A DNA stretch of 64,000 bases from Flavobacterium sp. SUN052 (GTDB lineage: Bacteria > Bacteroidota > Bacteroidia > Flavobacteriales > Flavobacteriaceae). Shown in pieces: positions 9,648 to 18,672 of this stretch (the first letter of the stretch is position 1; each line of letters begins with the position of its first letter). The translations under genes were made by a program, and so were the position numbers. The stretch is from assembly GCF_028867935.1 (NCBI RefSeq), contig NZ_JAPQNS010000019.1, forward strand, positions 62,001 through 126,000, written 5' to 3'. A model generated the notes under the pieces. The model was given only the letters and a program-made list of their open reading frames with translations. It did not search any database and was not told the origin of the DNA.

Positions 9648-10961
9648 ATGAAAAAATACATCATCCTTACGTCGCTGCTGGCGGTGCTCATTGGGCAAAA
9701 CGGTTGCCAGCAGCAGGAGTTTTTGAACCCGAGCAGTGTTAGTCAGTCGCAGGCGGTTAGCTCACCCGATGGGCTTATCACGCTCGCGAACGGGCTTCAA
9801 TACCGCTTTACTACCGGGGGGGCACTCAGTGTGCTCTACGCCGGTACGGCTGGAGCAGGTCTTACCACCCGCGAATTAGCTGTATTGAACGTAGGTAATA
9901 CCGACGAAGCTAATATGGCGCTGGGGTCCAGCAATGTTAATAATGGCAACAGCATTGTGCGGAATATCTGGACACAAGGGCACCTAGTGCGGTCGAATGC
10001 GGAACTGATTCTGGCCAATACAGGCGTAGTGAGCGATGCCGGTACCAAAAGTGGGATTGTGGGTTATGCTTCCATCTTCCGGGCATTGGCGCTGGGTACA
10101 ATCGCTCAATTTTTTGAGCAGTCGCCTGTCACAACGGGCACCAATGCGCCGTTTGTAGCTCGGGTACAGGTTCTGAAAGATGCCGTTGCGAGTCTGGAAA
10201 CGGCCGCAACCCAGGTGGCCTCGGCTCCGGTTTCAGCCGATTTTACGAGCAAAGCGGTACCGGGTATCGATATTGCCAACACCATTCAGGCGTTGATTGC
10301 CCGCTACAGCCTGTTTGCGGGCGATTACGACAAAGCAATTGCTGCCGCTGCCAAAGTTGATCTCACCAAAAAGTCGGTGTTCAACTTCGACGACAACACC
10401 CGGAACCCCTTGTTTGAGTTTACGTTTGGCAACCTAAACGTGCTTCAGCCCACCAACGCCAACCTCGGTCTGACGGGTGCGCTAGCCCCTAATGCCGCCG
10501 ACCGTCGGTTAACGTTTCTTACCAAAGTTAGCTCCAATACCGCTGTTACCCCCGTTATGGCCAGTGCGTATTACACCGCCAACAACGCGGCAATTCCAGT
10601 TTATTTACCCGGCGAAATAGTACTGATTCAGGCCGAAGCGTACGCCCGGAAGGGCGATTTGACCAATGCTGTTGCACAACTCAACAAAGTATTGACCAAA
10701 ACAGCCGCTCAGGACGCTTTTGGCTTAGGCGCGGCTCTGCCTGCATACAGTGGTGCCAACACGGCCGATGCTATTCTGCTTGAGATTTTCCGGAACCGTA
10801 CCATCGAACTGGCATACCAAGGCTTCCGGCTCGAAGATAGTCGCCGGTTTAGCCGTCCGGGACCGGGTGCAACCGGCTCAGAGCGGAACCGGAATTTCTT
10901 CCCGTACCCGCTGACGGAGCGTAACAACAACACCGCAACCCCTGCCGATCCAAGTATTTGA
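9648..10961 (+). CDS. SusD/RagB family substrate-binding lipoprotein
   Basis: A 437-residue protein beginning with a short basic, hydrophobic signal and Cys20 (LIGQNGC), then QQQEFLNPSS, the usual mature start of SusD proteins. The C-terminal third has the family signature region RNRTIELAYQGFRLEDSRRF. It is somewhat shorter than typical SusD proteins of about 500 residues. It should sit on the outer face of the outer membrane and close over the SusC barrel upstream. It begins 2 nt after susC and is followed by a hairpin terminator, so the pair is a two-gene unit. Confidence 0.93.
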   Translation: MKKYIILTSLLAVLIGQNGCQQQEFLNPSSVSQSQAVSSPDGLITLANGLQYRFTTGGALSVLYAGTAGAGLTTRELAVLNVGNTDEANMALGSSNVNNGNSIVRNIWTQGHLVRSNAELILANTGVVSDAGTKSGIVGYASIFRALALGTIAQFFEQSPVTTGTNAPFVARVQVLKDAVASLETAATQVASAPVSADFTSKAVPGIDIANTIQALIARYSLFAGDYDKAIAAAAKVDLTKKSVFNFDDNTRNPLFEFTFGNLNVLQPTNANLGLTGALAPNAADRRLTFLTKVSSNTAVTPVMASAYYTANNAAIPVYLPGEIVLIQAEAYARKGDLTNAVAQLNKVLTKTAAQDAFGLGAALPAYSGANTADAILLEIFRNRTIELAYQGFRLEDSRRFSRPGPGATGSERNRNFFPYPLTERNNNTATPADPSI

Positions 10962-10986
10962 TGGGTTGATTTTGTAGGAATAAACG

Positions 10987-11016
10987 AAGCGGACCGGGAA
11001 ACTGGTCCGCTTTTTT
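10987..11016 (+). terminator. Rho-independent terminator after SusC/SusD
   Basis: A GC-rich stem (AGCGGACC pairing with GGTCCGCT, short loop) is followed directly by a run of six T. It lies about 25 nt after the SusD stop codon. Confidence 0.85.
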
Positions 11017-11181
11017 ATTTCGGTATTACGCTGCTACTGTAGTTCTCTAACAAGCCTATTTAAATTTGTAATATTGAGTAAAAATTGGGAAGTAAATTTA
11101 TCACTCCTCGCACTTTGAAATGACAAATTCACCCTCTAAACAGCTTCATAATTAAACGCTAACGACTAAACCAATATAGCC

Positions 11182-11571
11182 ATGTCTGATATGAAATTTT
11201 TAGTGGTTGACGATTTCGCGACCATGAGACGAATCATCCGAGGTCTGTTGAAAGATATAGGCTATTCGGCTATTGACGAGGCAGAAGATGGTGCAATAGC
11301 CTTGTCTAAACTGAAAAGTGAGCGCTTCGACTTTGTCATTACCGATGCGAATATGCCGGAAATGGATGGATGGACTCTGATCGAAAAAATTCGTGCTGAT
11401 CCAGCTCTGTCTAAACTACCGGTCCTGCTTGTGACAGCTGAAGCTAGGAAAGAAGATATTGTGCGTGCGTATAGTGTCGGTGCACACGGCTACATCGTAA
11501 AACCGTTTACGCGTGCTACACTGGAAGAAAAGATTATCGGCATAAATAAGAAAGTGGCGGCTAATGCGTAA
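11182..11571 (+). CDS. CheY-like single-domain response regulator
   Basis: A 129-residue receiver domain with no output domain. The acidic pair Asp10-Asp11, phospho-acceptor Asp55 (TDANMPEMDGW), Thr85 (VTAEA), Tyr104 and Lys107 (VKPF) all match CheY with an offset of two from the enterobacterial numbering. The resemblance to proteobacterial chemotaxis CheY extends well beyond the active site (VVDDFATMRRIIR, VTAEARKEDI, TLEEKI). No histidine kinase, receptor, CheA or flagellar gene lies nearby, so its partner is elsewhere or it was acquired. The gene stands alone: SusD ends with a terminator upstream and the next gene is on the other strand. Confidence 0.93.
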   Translation: MSDMKFLVVDDFATMRRIIRGLLKDIGYSAIDEAEDGAIALSKLKSERFDFVITDANMPEMDGWTLIEKIRADPALSKLPVLLVTAEARKEDIVRAYSVGAHGYIVKPFTRATLEEKIIGINKKVAANA

Positions 11572-11722
11572 CAGGATTAGAAAGCATATCTGCCCTGAAA
11601 CCGATTAAAGTCAGCCGCAAGCTCCCTAGCCAGGAAGAACCTAGACTTACTTTTTCAGCCAGCACCAGATCAGTGCAGCCGTTTAAGTATGTGCCATTAT
11701 ACTCCGGTCCAAACACCACAAC

Positions 11723-12850
11723 TCAGTTCAAACCAGCCATAATAGCCTGCTCCAGATCGAAAACACGATCCTGACTAATGGTATCATTGACCAGAATAAC
11801 AATGCTTGTTTGTTGAACCGGATACATGACGCAACGAGTGTTGAAGCCTAAGCGGGTATGACCATCGTGGTAAATATAACGCCCAAATTTAGGATCGGTT
11901 TTTATCATCCAGTTCAATCCCAGCGCTAGGGCATCGGGCTTTCCCCAGGTAATCTGATGCGACAGCTTCAGGGCTGGGTCACGCTCTGCCAGATTAGCTT
12001 TTGTATAAATGAGTAAATCACCAACGGTCGAGTTCATGTTGGGACCAATGTAAAAATTCTTGAGGTTTACGTAAGGCTGTCGTTTAGTACCGTCGTAGCC
12101 CTGCGCCGTCCGTTTCATGTCGGTTGGGGAGAGTATCGTTTTCGTATCGTACATACCCAGTTCTTTCTGTAGATAGCTGGTCACGAGCTGCTCGTAGGGT
12201 TGACCATAAATCCGCTCCAGAATGAGCGTCAACACCATCATGGCGTTATTATTATAGCGGTATCTCGTACCGGGTAGCGTGTCGAGTTTGTATTGATGCA
12301 AATCCCGAAGCAGGCTATCCTGCGTGTAGCGATCATAAAACGCCACCTGTCCCACCAAATCCAATTTCGACAAACTGTCAGTAACCGAAGCGGGGTAAGA
12401 CCGGGCCGAGCGTGGTAAACCCGACGTGTGGTTAGCCAAATGAACGAGTTGAATTGGTTGACCTGAATAGGTCAGATTTGGATAAGTACCGGGCAAGTAC
12501 TTCCGAATGTCGTCGTTAAGATTCGCTTTCTTATCAAGTACCGCTTTGGCAAGCATAACCCCAACAAACGTCTTGGCTACCGAACCAACATTACCAATGG
12601 TCCTGGCTGTGGGTAATTGACCAGTACCTTTCTTCACTTCTCCATAATTGTAGGTTCGCATCTGACCATTTCGATAAACGCCAATCGAAAGTCCTACCGC
12701 ATCGGCATGTTGCATATAAACCAACGCCCCCCGGTGTACAACAGAATCAGTGCGACTAGTGAGTTTATTGTCGGTTGGAACAGACTGGGCAAAGAGGGAA
12801 ACAGTTGAACTTACCAGGAACGTAAATTGGAGAAACCAGTGCTTTTTCAT
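11723..12850 (-). CDS. Exported serine hydrolase of the beta-lactamase / class C fold
   Basis: A 375-residue protein with a signal peptide (cleavage near SLFAQ). The class C beta-lactamase / D-peptidase motifs are visible: Ser90-x-x-Lys93 (GSVAKTF), the Tyr-x-Asn motif in RYRYNNNAM, and HDGHT near the C-terminus in place of the third KTG-type motif. Family members include esterases, D-aminopeptidases and penicillin-binding proteins, so resistance activity should not be assumed. It probably acts in the periplasm. It is monocistronic as far as can be seen. Confidence 0.85.
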   Translation of the reverse strand: MKKHWFLQFTFLVSSTVSLFAQSVPTDNKLTSRTDSVVHRGALVYMQHADAVGLSIGVYRNGQMRTYNYGEVKKGTGQLPTARTIGNVGSVAKTFVGVMLAKAVLDKKANLNDDIRKYLPGTYPNLTYSGQPIQLVHLANHTSGLPRSARSYPASVTDSLSKLDLVGQVAFYDRYTQDSLLRDLHQYKLDTLPGTRYRYNNNAMMVLTLILERIYGQPYEQLVTSYLQKELGMYDTKTILSPTDMKRTAQGYDGTKRQPYVNLKNFYIGPNMNSTVGDLLIYTKANLAERDPALKLSHQITWGKPDALALGLNWMIKTDPKFGRYIYHDGHTRLGFNTRCVMYPVQQTSIVILVNDTISQDRVFDLEQAIMAGLN

Positions 12851-12961
12851 TAGCTGAGTTTATTAATTTCTTATTGACTGCAAGGTATCTTGCAATACAT
12901 AGTTCCTATAACTGTATTAGCTGGATGGAGGTCATGACTGATAAGCGGACAATAAATCGGG

Positions 12962-13252
12962 TTAAGGAAGATATTCTTTGACCAACTCAGCCCATTCTTC
13001 ATCGAGGGTGCCAGTGAATACATCAGCTTTCGCCCGGCGATACCAATAGCCCGCGTTCCAGTCGTCGCCTTCTTTGCGGTGGAGATAGGCATGAAGCCGG
13101 TCGTAGGAGCGGGTGCCTTCGCGACTCTGAGCAATGTTATGAGCCTGGGTCCAGTCGCCTTTCGCATCGTACCAAAGAGCTTCGGCGATGGGCGAGAGAT
13201 GAGCAGGTGGCTGGGGGTTTGTCAGCGAAGTTTGAAAGTCGGATAAGGTCAC
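12962..13252 (-). CDS. Conserved hypothetical protein, 96 residues
   Basis: A short soluble protein read from a GTG at 13250-13252; no ATG is available in frame. It is rich in Trp, Tyr and His, with the block HAYLHRKEGDDWNAGYWYRR, a pattern I recognise from a widespread small family of unknown function, often annotated only as hypothetical. No signal peptide or membrane segment is present. It lies 15 nt after the GT2 gene on the same strand, which suggests co-transcription. Confidence 0.7.
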   Translation of the reverse strand: MTLSDFQTSLTNPQPPAHLSPIAEALWYDAKGDWTQAHNIAQSREGTRSYDRLHAYLHRKEGDDWNAGYWYRRAKADVFTGTLDEEWAELVKEYLP

Positions 13253-13267
13253 CTTGAGGATAGCGTT

Positions 13268-14149
13268 TTAAGGTACGATTTCGTAGTTACGGTATTCGCC
13301 AATGCGGATGCCAATAGTTTTTTCAATAATCTCTAAAAATCGCACCTTCAATGAATTACTTTTTTTGTTCGTATCGAATTCGAACGACCAATTGCACTGT
13401 TCGACGCGGTCTCTCATCACTGCTGGATGCGTCTCAGTGAACAAGGCAAGTGAGTCGGCATGATTTTCATAATCGAATACGGCAACTTCTTGCTGAACTT
13501 GTTCGATCTGCTCATCGGTACTCCAGAACCGATCAATATAGGCAACCTTAGACCTCATTGTTGCAATAGGTTTTACCCAACCATAATGATAAATGTAGGC
13601 GTCTATTAGTTTAACCTTCAGCTTATTATTATCCCTTTTACGGAAACCCTGAGCATCATTGTATGAAATAACATTACCCGTATTACGAATAACACGTATC
13701 TCACGTCTGTACCATTTCCGCGAATTGCCTACGTAATTATAAGAGCCATAAAAGTGTAAATAGTTGAACAGTAGCCCCTCTACGGTCTCTTTGTCGTCTA
13801 AATACCTCTTCATTCCCTTTTGGATAACCGGAATGTACTTCTCATGTAATACTTCGTCGCCTTGAATGTAAAAAGCCCAGTCTATGTCTGGTGAGATAGC
13901 TGCAATGGCTTTGTTTGTTTCTACAGCTAACACTTTGCCACCTTCGCGCAAGGTATCATCCCAAACGCTATGCACAAGTCTAATTTTATCGGATGGGATA
14001 CTTTCGATCAGCTTTACGGTGTCGTCTTCAGAATTACCCACCACTACAATGAATTCATCGCAAAGCGGCAGTACAGACATTATTGCCTCTACAATAGGAT
14101 AGTCGAATTTTATGGCGTTACGGACGAAACTGAACCCAGCTACTCGCAT
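13268..14149 (-). CDS. Glycosyltransferase family 2 protein
   Basis: A 293-residue GT-A type protein without a signal peptide. It starts MRVAGFSFVRNAIKFDYP, as in a GT2 subgroup that begins with a strand and FVRNA. The nucleotide-binding part holds VVGNSEDDT, and a metal-binding-type acidic motif appears at YIQGDEVLHE. The acceptor is unknown. It is far from the main polysaccharide locus at 46-63 kb, and its only likely operon partner is the small hypothetical gene downstream. Confidence 0.82.
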   Translation of the reverse strand: MRVAGFSFVRNAIKFDYPIVEAIMSVLPLCDEFIVVVGNSEDDTVKLIESIPSDKIRLVHSVWDDTLREGGKVLAVETNKAIAAISPDIDWAFYIQGDEVLHEKYIPVIQKGMKRYLDDKETVEGLLFNYLHFYGSYNYVGNSRKWYRREIRVIRNTGNVISYNDAQGFRKRDNNKLKVKLIDAYIYHYGWVKPIATMRSKVAYIDRFWSTDEQIEQVQQEVAVFDYENHADSLALFTETHPAVMRDRVEQCNWSFEFDTNKKSNSLKVRFLEIIEKTIGIRIGEYRNYEIVP

Positions 14150-14192
14150 AGTTTTATTTATAGTTTTACATGTCTGTGACCGAACAGCTATA

Positions 14193-14200
14193 CAAAACTA
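14193..14200 (-). promoter_or_regulatory. Possible -7 promoter element of the GT2 gene
   Basis: On the minus strand this reads TAGTTTTG, an exact match to the Bacteroidota -7 consensus TAnnTTTG, 44 nt before the ATG of the GT2 gene. No clear -33 TTTG stands at the right distance, so the call is weak. Confidence 0.35.
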
Positions 14201-14338
14201 TGAAATACAACTTAAGTAAAAATACCAAGTAGCAACCAACATTCTTTTGCTGGCAAACACTAGTCAAGTTCCGGCTTGAATGGCTACAGCATCGTAGCTC
14301 AACGTGTCACTAAGGAGGTTATGAGTGTGTCTAGTCAA

Positions 14339-15580
14339 TCACTTCGCCCGGATAGCCGTAACGGGGTCAAGGCGGGCGGCTGAGATAGCGGGTAAAATAC
14401 CGGCCAGAACACCAATGATACTGGATGTACCAAGGCCAAGGATAACGTTTCCGCTTGATAAAATCACGTCTAAACTCCCCATTGGTACAAAGGAGAGCAG
14501 ATACACCAGAAAGACCCCGACCAGCCCACCAACCAACGAAAGCATAACTGCTTCGAACAGAAACTGGAACAGGATAAAGTAATTCTTGGCCCCTAGTGAT
14601 TTCTGGATACCAATAATATTCACGCGCTCTTTTACTGAGACAAACATGATGTTGGCAATGCCAAAACCTCCAACCAGAATAGAGAAACTTCCGATAACCC
14701 AACCGGCAATAGTCAGTACGGCAAAGACCCCACCGATAGCTTTGGCGACTGCTTCGGGGCGGTTAATGGCGAAATTATCATCCTGAGTAGGTTTCAGGCT
14801 TCGGCGCGCCCGCATCAGTCCCCGGATTTCGCCTTCGAGATTTTCCAGATTCTTGTCGGTTTCGTACCCTTTCACAACAATGGTAACGCTGGGGCGGAGC
14901 GATTGAAACAGTTTGGCAAACGTGCCGTAGGGGATCAGGACGCGTCGGTCAGGATTACCACCAAAGTTGACAATGCTCGCTCCCTGCTTTTCCTGAACGG
15001 CAATCACCTGAAAATTCAGTCCGTTGATTTTCATGGTTTTACCCACCGCATACTGATTTGGAAAGAGTATCTCGCCTACTTCAGAACCAATAATGGCCAC
15101 ATTGCGCGCTGATTCCTGCTCCTGAGGGGCAAAATAACGCCCTTCCCCAATGGGTACATCAGCAACCTGGTTATAGTCCATGCTAACGCCCGATATACGA
15201 ACGGGCAGGACATTGTTACCATTCTTAACATTCACGTTGCCCTTATTACCCATAGCACACACAGCTTCCGCGTTTTCGAGCCGCTCCTCCATAGCCCGGA
15301 AGTCATTGTATGTAGGCTCGGGCCATTGGAAGTATTTCCACCAGCGGTACTCGGAGCCAAATTCGAAGGGCCATTTCTGCACATATACGACTCGGTCGCC
15401 CAGCGTACTAAGGCTTTCCTTTACGTTGCGTTCGAGCGAATCGACCATCGTGAATACGGCAATAATGGCAAAAATACCGATGGTAACGCCCAGCAGCGAA
15501 AGGGTTGTGCGGAGCAGGTTAGACCGCAACGCCTGCCAGGCAAAGCGGAAACTTTCGAGTATCTGGCGGATGAGTTTCAA
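14339..15580 (-). CDS. MacB/FtsX-type ABC transporter permease
   Basis: About 413 residues from a TTG at 15578-15580 (LKLIRQILESFRFAWQALRS). The frame remains open to another TTG at 15628, but that extension is encoded by one arm of an inverted repeat. One N-terminal transmembrane helix (LLGVTIGIFAIIAVF) is followed by a large periplasmic MacB_PCD domain and three C-terminal FtsX helices ending AARLDPVTAIRAK. Members move substrates or lipoproteins by mechanotransmission with a separate ATPase, but no ATPase gene is adjacent. The only non-ATG starts and the repeat at the 5' end make the N-terminus uncertain. Confidence 0.88.
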   Translation of the reverse strand: MKLIRQILESFRFAWQALRSNLLRTTLSLLGVTIGIFAIIAVFTMVDSLERNVKESLSTLGDRVVYVQKWPFEFGSEYRWWKYFQWPEPTYNDFRAMEERLENAEAVCAMGNKGNVNVKNGNNVLPVRISGVSMDYNQVADVPIGEGRYFAPQEQESARNVAIIGSEVGEILFPNQYAVGKTMKINGLNFQVIAVQEKQGASIVNFGGNPDRRVLIPYGTFAKLFQSLRPSVTIVVKGYETDKNLENLEGEIRGLMRARRSLKPTQDDNFAINRPEAVAKAIGGVFAVLTIAGWVIGSFSILVGGFGIANIMFVSVKERVNIIGIQKSLGAKNYFILFQFLFEAVMLSLVGGLVGVFLVYLLSFVPMGSLDVILSSGNVILGLGTSSIIGVLAGILPAISAARLDPVTAIRAK

Positions 15581-15598
15581 GGGCGAAAGAGCTAATAC

Positions 15599-15682
15599 GG
15601 TAACTGGGTAAATAGGGTAACTGGGCAACTATAGAGCAGACTATTTACCAAATTACCAAGTTACCGTATTTACTAAGTTACC
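15599..15682. repeat. Inverted repeat with 30-bp arms
   Basis: Arms at 15599-15628 and 15653-15682 match at 25 of 30 positions when one is reverse-complemented. Each arm itself contains two copies of a GGTAACT-type unit. It sits between the permease gene and the YbjQ gene and overlaps the longest possible 5' end of the permease. Confidence 0.8.
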
Positions 15683-15721
15683 ATATTACACCAACACCCC
15701 GTTTCTGAGGATGGTCGGTCA

Positions 15722-16042
15722 CTACTCCATCACCACAGCAGTCCCATTAGCGCTCACCATGAGCATAGAGCCGTTGCCACCAATGGTTTGAAAATCCAGA
15801 TCGACGCCAATAATAGCGTTGGCTCCCAGTCGTTGCGCCTGATCCATCATGTCTTTTAGGGCAATACTTTTGGCTTCGCGAAGGCCCTGCTCGTAAGCTC
15901 CAGATCGTCCACCAACAATGTCGCTGATGCCTGCAAAGAAGTCTTTCACCAGATTAGCCCCAATAATGGCTTCACCATTAACCAGGCCAATGTAGTTTAT
16001 AATGCGTTTGCCTTCGATGTTGGGCGTAGTAGTAATGAGCAT
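15722..16042 (-). CDS. YbjQ family protein (putative heavy-metal-binding)
   Basis: A 106-residue protein starting at the ATG at 16040-16042 ([14 protein letters not shown]), the standard start of YbjQ proteins. A longer frame to 16087 would add 15 residues not found in the family. Conserved family features are the GRSGAYEQ segment and [13 protein letters not shown]. YbjQ proteins form pentamers; the heavy-metal-binding label is historical and not proven. It is monocistronic as far as visible. Confidence 0.9.
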   Translation of the reverse strand: MLITTTPNIEGKRIINYIGLVNGEAIIGANLVKDFFAGISDIVGGRSGAYEQGLREAKSIALKDMMDQAQRLGANAIIGVDLDFQTIGGNGSMLMVSANGTAVVME

Positions 16043-16113
16043 ACAGTTGATATCCAGTAGTTGTATGGTTTGGTCGAGTACCGGCACAAAGAACGGAGCC
16101 GTTCGCGATTTTG

Positions 16114-16121
16114 CAAAAATA
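16114..16121 (-). promoter_or_regulatory. Possible -7 promoter element of the YbjQ gene
   Basis: On the minus strand this reads TATTTTTG, matching TAnnTTTG, 72 nt upstream of the preferred ATG of the YbjQ gene. No convincing -33 element was found. Confidence 0.35.
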
Positions 16122-16190
16122 GGGAATGATGGACACAGTAAATTGCCTGAGCTTGCTGGTTATTAGGTATCAACTCTTAATCTCGACGGA

Positions 16191-18548
16191 ATGGCGCTGC
16201 TAACTGAATCATTCTGGCTCTGGCAATTCCTGGGCCGCCTGCATCCCCTGATTGTCCATTTTCCGGTCGGCCTGCTTTGCATTGCCCTGCTCCTCGAACT
16301 AGTCAGTTGGTCTCGCAAATCGACTGAACTACGGGCTGGTATTACCGCTATGGTCTGGATCGGCACGATCAGCTCGGTGCTGGCAGCCGCTTTAGGTTTG
16401 GTATTGGTTAATCAGGACGATTACAGCGGAAACACGGTTGTGGTCCACCAATGGGCGGGGCTGGCTACAATGGCTCTTGCTATCCTGACGGTATTTGCCC
16501 TCCGTTCGGGCCGCACCGAGTTATACCGTGGTCTGCTAATCACCACCGTAGTTGGCGTGAGCCTGGCCGGACATTACGGGGCTATGCTCACCCACGGCGA
16601 CGATTACCTGACCAGCGTACTGCCCAAAAGCGGACAACAGAGTCCGGTAGCAGCAGGCGATTCGAAATTTGCCTTTGCCAGCCTTAACCAACCGTTGAAC
16701 GAAAAGCAGATTGGAGAACTGAACCTGGAAGTCCGTTCTATTCTGGCTCACAACTGTTACAACTGTCACGGACCATCCAAAATTAAAGGGGGCTTGCGGT
16801 TAGACAAGAAAGAGTTTGTGATGAAAGGCGGGGAAGACGGCCCAGTGCTGGTGGCTGGTCACCCCGAAGACAGCGACCTGATCCGTCGCGTAAAACTCCC
16901 AGCTGGTCATGAGGATGCGATGCCTACCAAAGGCAAACGCCTGACCGAACACGACATTAAATTGCTTGAATACTGGATTAAACAGGGCGCTCCGTGGCCG
17001 AGCGGTGCCGAAAAAAGCATTTATAAAGTAGCGGCACTTGAACCACGCATGCCTGCCCTACCCAAAGCTACCAACGGCCTGACTAACCCCATTGACCGGT
17101 TTGTGAATGTGTATTTCCAACAACACAAAATCAGTTGGAAAAACGTAGTCGACGACCGGACATACATCCGTCGGGTGTATCTGGATGTGGTGGGCTTATT
17201 ACCCTCTCCAGCTCAAATGAAGGCATTTACGGCTGATACTACAGCGAATAAACGAGCCATTTTAGTAAAAAAGCTGCTTAGCCGTGATGTGGATTACGCC
17301 CAACATTGGATCACGTTCTGGAATGATGCACTCCGCAACGACTACACCGGTACGGGCTACATTACCGAGGGCCGCTTCGACATTACGAACTGGTTATACA
17401 CCTCGTTAAAAACGAACAAACCATATAACCAGTTTGTCCGGGAGCTTATTAGCCCGACCAAAGAGTCAGAAGGATTTATCAGAGGAATTAAATGGCGCGG
17501 CACCATCAATTCGAGCCAGCGGGTAGAGATGCAGGCAGCGCAAAACGTATCGCAGGTGTTGTTGGGTCTGAACCTTAAATGTGCCTCGTGCCACGACAGT
17601 TTCATCAGCGATTGGAAACTGGCTGATTCCTATGCATTCGCTAACGTGTTTGCGGACACAACGCTGGAAATTCACCGTTGCGACAAGCCAACGGGGAAGA
17701 TGGCCGGGACAAAAATCATCTTTGAACAGTTGGGTACCATCAATGGCAAAGCAGCTACCAAAGAACGGCTCCGCGAACTGGCTGAGTTTATGGTGCAGCC
17801 CAAAGATGGTCGACTGTATCGGACGGTGGTGAACCGAATCTGGGCGCAGGTGATGGGTCGGGGCATTATTGAGCCCGTTGATGTGATGGACAACGATCCC
17901 TGGAGCCAGGATTTACTGGACTGGTTAGCCGCGGACTTTGCCGCCAACGGATACGATATGAAGCGGTTGATCGGTATGATTCTCACCTCCAAAACGTACC
18001 AGTTGCCCACTGTCGGGGTAAAAGAACCCGACATGATTATGGCTCCTAACTATGTATTTCAGGGTATGGTACGCCGTCGACTTACCGCCGAGCAATTTGC
18101 CGATGCTGTGAGTCTGGCTTTCAGTCCGGTATATGCCGATACCTCTATTGTGGAGAAGCAATTTCCAAAAAAGCTGAAAAAAGAAATGCCGTTTCCACGT
18201 GCATCACTGGTTAAAAACGATCCTTTTTTGACCGCTTTGGGCCGTCCAAATCGTGAAACGGTCAGCACAAGCCGGACATCGCAGGCAAACCTGTTGCAGG
18301 CGCTGGAGTTGACCAACGGCGAGAAATTTAACGACGCCCTTAAACGAGGAGCAGAAGAATGGAAAGCGTTATACCCGGCCTCCGACGTACTGATTAAAAA
18401 TCTGTACTGGAAGGCTTTAGGAAGAGAACCAAAGCCCAAAGAAATGGCTGTTGCGCAAAAAATTGTTGGCAAAAGCCCCACTACAGAAGGCATCCAAGAT
18501 TTGGTGTGGGCCATTAGCTTACATCCTGAATTTCAACTGATTTATTGA
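16191..18548 (+). CDS. DUF2231-DUF1549-DUF1553 membrane-anchored c-type cytochrome
   Basis: A 785-residue protein. Residues about 10-140 form a four-helix DUF2231-like membrane module (GRLHPLIVHFPVGLL; GHYGAMLTHGDD). A planctomycete-type cytochrome c domain follows with heme site CYNCH at Cys189. Then come a DUF1549 domain with a second heme site CASCH at Cys464 and a C-terminal DUF1553 domain. The catalytic role of this family is unknown; two hemes outside the membrane anchor suggest electron transfer in the periplasm. It opens the plus-strand cytochrome cluster and is paired with the DUF1501 protein downstream, as commonly seen for this family. A perfect 35-bp inverted repeat follows the stop. 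Confidence 0.88.
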   Translation: MALLTESFWLWQFLGRLHPLIVHFPVGLLCIALLLELVSWSRKSTELRAGITAMVWIGTISSVLAAALGLVLVNQDDYSGNTVVVHQWAGLATMALAILTVFALRSGRTELYRGLLITTVVGVSLAGHYGAMLTHGDDYLTSVLPKSGQQSPVAAGDSKFAFASLNQPLNEKQIGELNLEVRSILAHNCYNCHGPSKIKGGLRLDKKEFVMKGGEDGPVLVAGHPEDSDLIRRVKLPAGHEDAMPTKGKRLTEHDIKLLEYWIKQGAPWPSGAEKSIYKVAALEPRMPALPKATNGLTNPIDRFVNVYFQQHKISWKNVVDDRTYIRRVYLDVVGLLPSPAQMKAFTADTTANKRAILVKKLLSRDVDYAQHWITFWNDALRNDYTGTGYITEGRFDITNWLYTSLKTNKPYNQFVRELISPTKESEGFIRGIKWRGTINSSQRVEMQAAQNVSQVLLGLNLKCASCHDSFISDWKLADSYAFANVFADTTLEIHRCDKPTGKMAGTKIIFEQLGTINGKAATKERLRELAEFMVQPKDGRLYRTVVNRIWAQVMGRGIIEPVDVMDNDPWSQDLLDWLAADFAANGYDMKRLIGMILTSKTYQLPTVGVKEPDMIMAPNYVFQGMVRRRLTAEQFADAVSLAFSPVYADTSIVEKQFPKKLKKEMPFPRASLVKNDPFLTALGRPNRETVSTSRTSQANLLQALELTNGEKFNDALKRGAEEWKALYPASDVLIKNLYWKALGREPKPKEMAVAQKIVGKSPTTEGIQDLVWAISLHPEFQLIY

Positions 18549-18550
18549 TA

Positions 18551-18665
18551 GATAGGAACGCGGATGACACGGATGGAGCGGATTTACACGGATTTTAAAA
18601 TCTATTTCCGGGAATTTAAAGAATCAGCGAAAATCCGCTCCATCCGTGTCATCCGCGTTCCTATC
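18551..18665. repeat. Hairpin repeat, family A copy 1
   Basis: Perfect 35-bp inverted arms (18551-18585 and 18631-18665) surround a 45-nt centre. The arms contain the family core GGAACGCGGATGACACGGAT, which recurs at 22541, 24166 and 30795. It fills the junction between a DUF1549/1553 gene and its DUF1501 partner and ends 7 nt before the preferred ATG. Confidence 0.95.
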
Positions 18666-18672
18666 CACCAAC

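Noticed and set aside
11723..12850. Antibiotic-resistance beta-lactamase
   Set aside because: The SxxK and YxN motifs place it in the broad class C fold, which holds many esterases and peptidases; the third motif is HDG and not KTG.
12880..12894. Short palindrome TGCAAG..CTTGCA upstream of the serine hydrolase
   Set aside because: Only 6-bp arms, which is expected by chance at this length; no regulator or second copy supports an operator.
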